A stretch of DNA of 5,344 bases from Bacillota bacterium. GTDB lineage: Bacteria > Bacillota_A > Clostridia > Peptostreptococcales > Anaerovoracaceae. Each line of letters starts with the position of its first letter. Positions within the stretch are counted from its first letter, which is position 1. Of this stretch, positions 5,306 to 5,344 are shown piece after piece. The notes beneath the pieces are model-generated. The model was given only the letters and a program-made list of their open reading frames with translations, was not told the DNA's origin and ran no database searches. Position numbers and translations under genes: made by a program. The DNA is taken from assembly GCA_017556895.1 (NCBI GenBank), contig JAFYLX010000093.1, positions 1 through 5,344 on the forward strand, written 5' to 3'.

Positions 5306-5344
5306 TTGAAAAGCGGAAATTATGCTGATTACAAAATCTTTGCA
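5306..5344 (+). CDS. prs: Probable ribose-phosphate pyrophosphokinase (first 13 codons)
   Basis: A TTG start at 5306 lies 8 nt after a good ribosome binding site, AAGGCGAGG (5289-5297). It opens a frame reading MKSGNYADYKIFA up to the window edge. The pattern GNY-x-D-x-KIF-(A/S) is the typical start of Prs, which makes PRPP from ribose 5-phosphate and ATP for nucleotide, histidine and tryptophan synthesis. Only 13 residues are visible, so the call rests on this short motif and on the preceding glmU tail, since glmU-prs is a conserved order in Firmicutes. Whether it has a promoter in this arrangement is unclear; none is seen in the 66-nt gap, so it would depend on read-through from the M20-like gene. 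Confidence 0.7.
   Translation, partial: MKSGNYADYKIFA

Overview
The window reads as chromosome of a low-GC, anaerobic Gram-positive (Clostridia-like Firmicute). The grounds are an AT-rich sequence, strong AGGAGG-type ribosome binding sites, a class III (oxygen-sensitive) ribonucleotide reductase under a NrdR box, a short zinc-ribbon type L28, and a glmU-to-prs gene order at the right edge that is common in Firmicutes. No species can be named from this alone.

Left part (1-3303, all on the minus strand). The 5' three quarters or more of rpmB (ribosomal protein L28) is cut off by the left edge and has its own clear promoter. Upstream of it lies the nrdD-nrdG operon: NrdD is the glycyl-radical anaerobic ribonucleotide reductase and NrdG is the radical-SAM activase that installs its radical. 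The two genes overlap by 32 nt. The operon is read from an extended -10 promoter, and a perfect 16-bp NrdR box sits just downstream of that promoter at the predicted transcription start. This box is embedded in a longer inverted repeat that would fold at the 5' end of the nrdD mRNA.

Middle part (3352-4035). A minus-strand GNAT acetyltransferase of the RimJ/RimL type is divergent from a plus-strand gene. The space between them holds a nested inverted repeat and two divergent promoters whose -10 elements abut or overlap.

Right part (4036-5344, plus strand). A membrane-anchored protein resembling the M20/PepD dipeptidase fold appears to have lost metal ligands. Its reading frame ends abruptly. 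Shortly before its stop codon, the +1-shifted frame becomes the last ~43 residues of GlmU, followed by a 14-bp tandem duplication and the first 13 codons of a probable prs gene. The M20-like gene therefore looks truncated at its 3' end and joined to the tail of glmU. Because GlmU makes UDP-GlcNAc and is normally essential, this is either a genuine rearrangement (with an intact glmU elsewhere) or an assembly chimera. It is the most striking observation in the window. I see no evidence of a defence system, CRISPR array, insertion sequence, or RNA gene.
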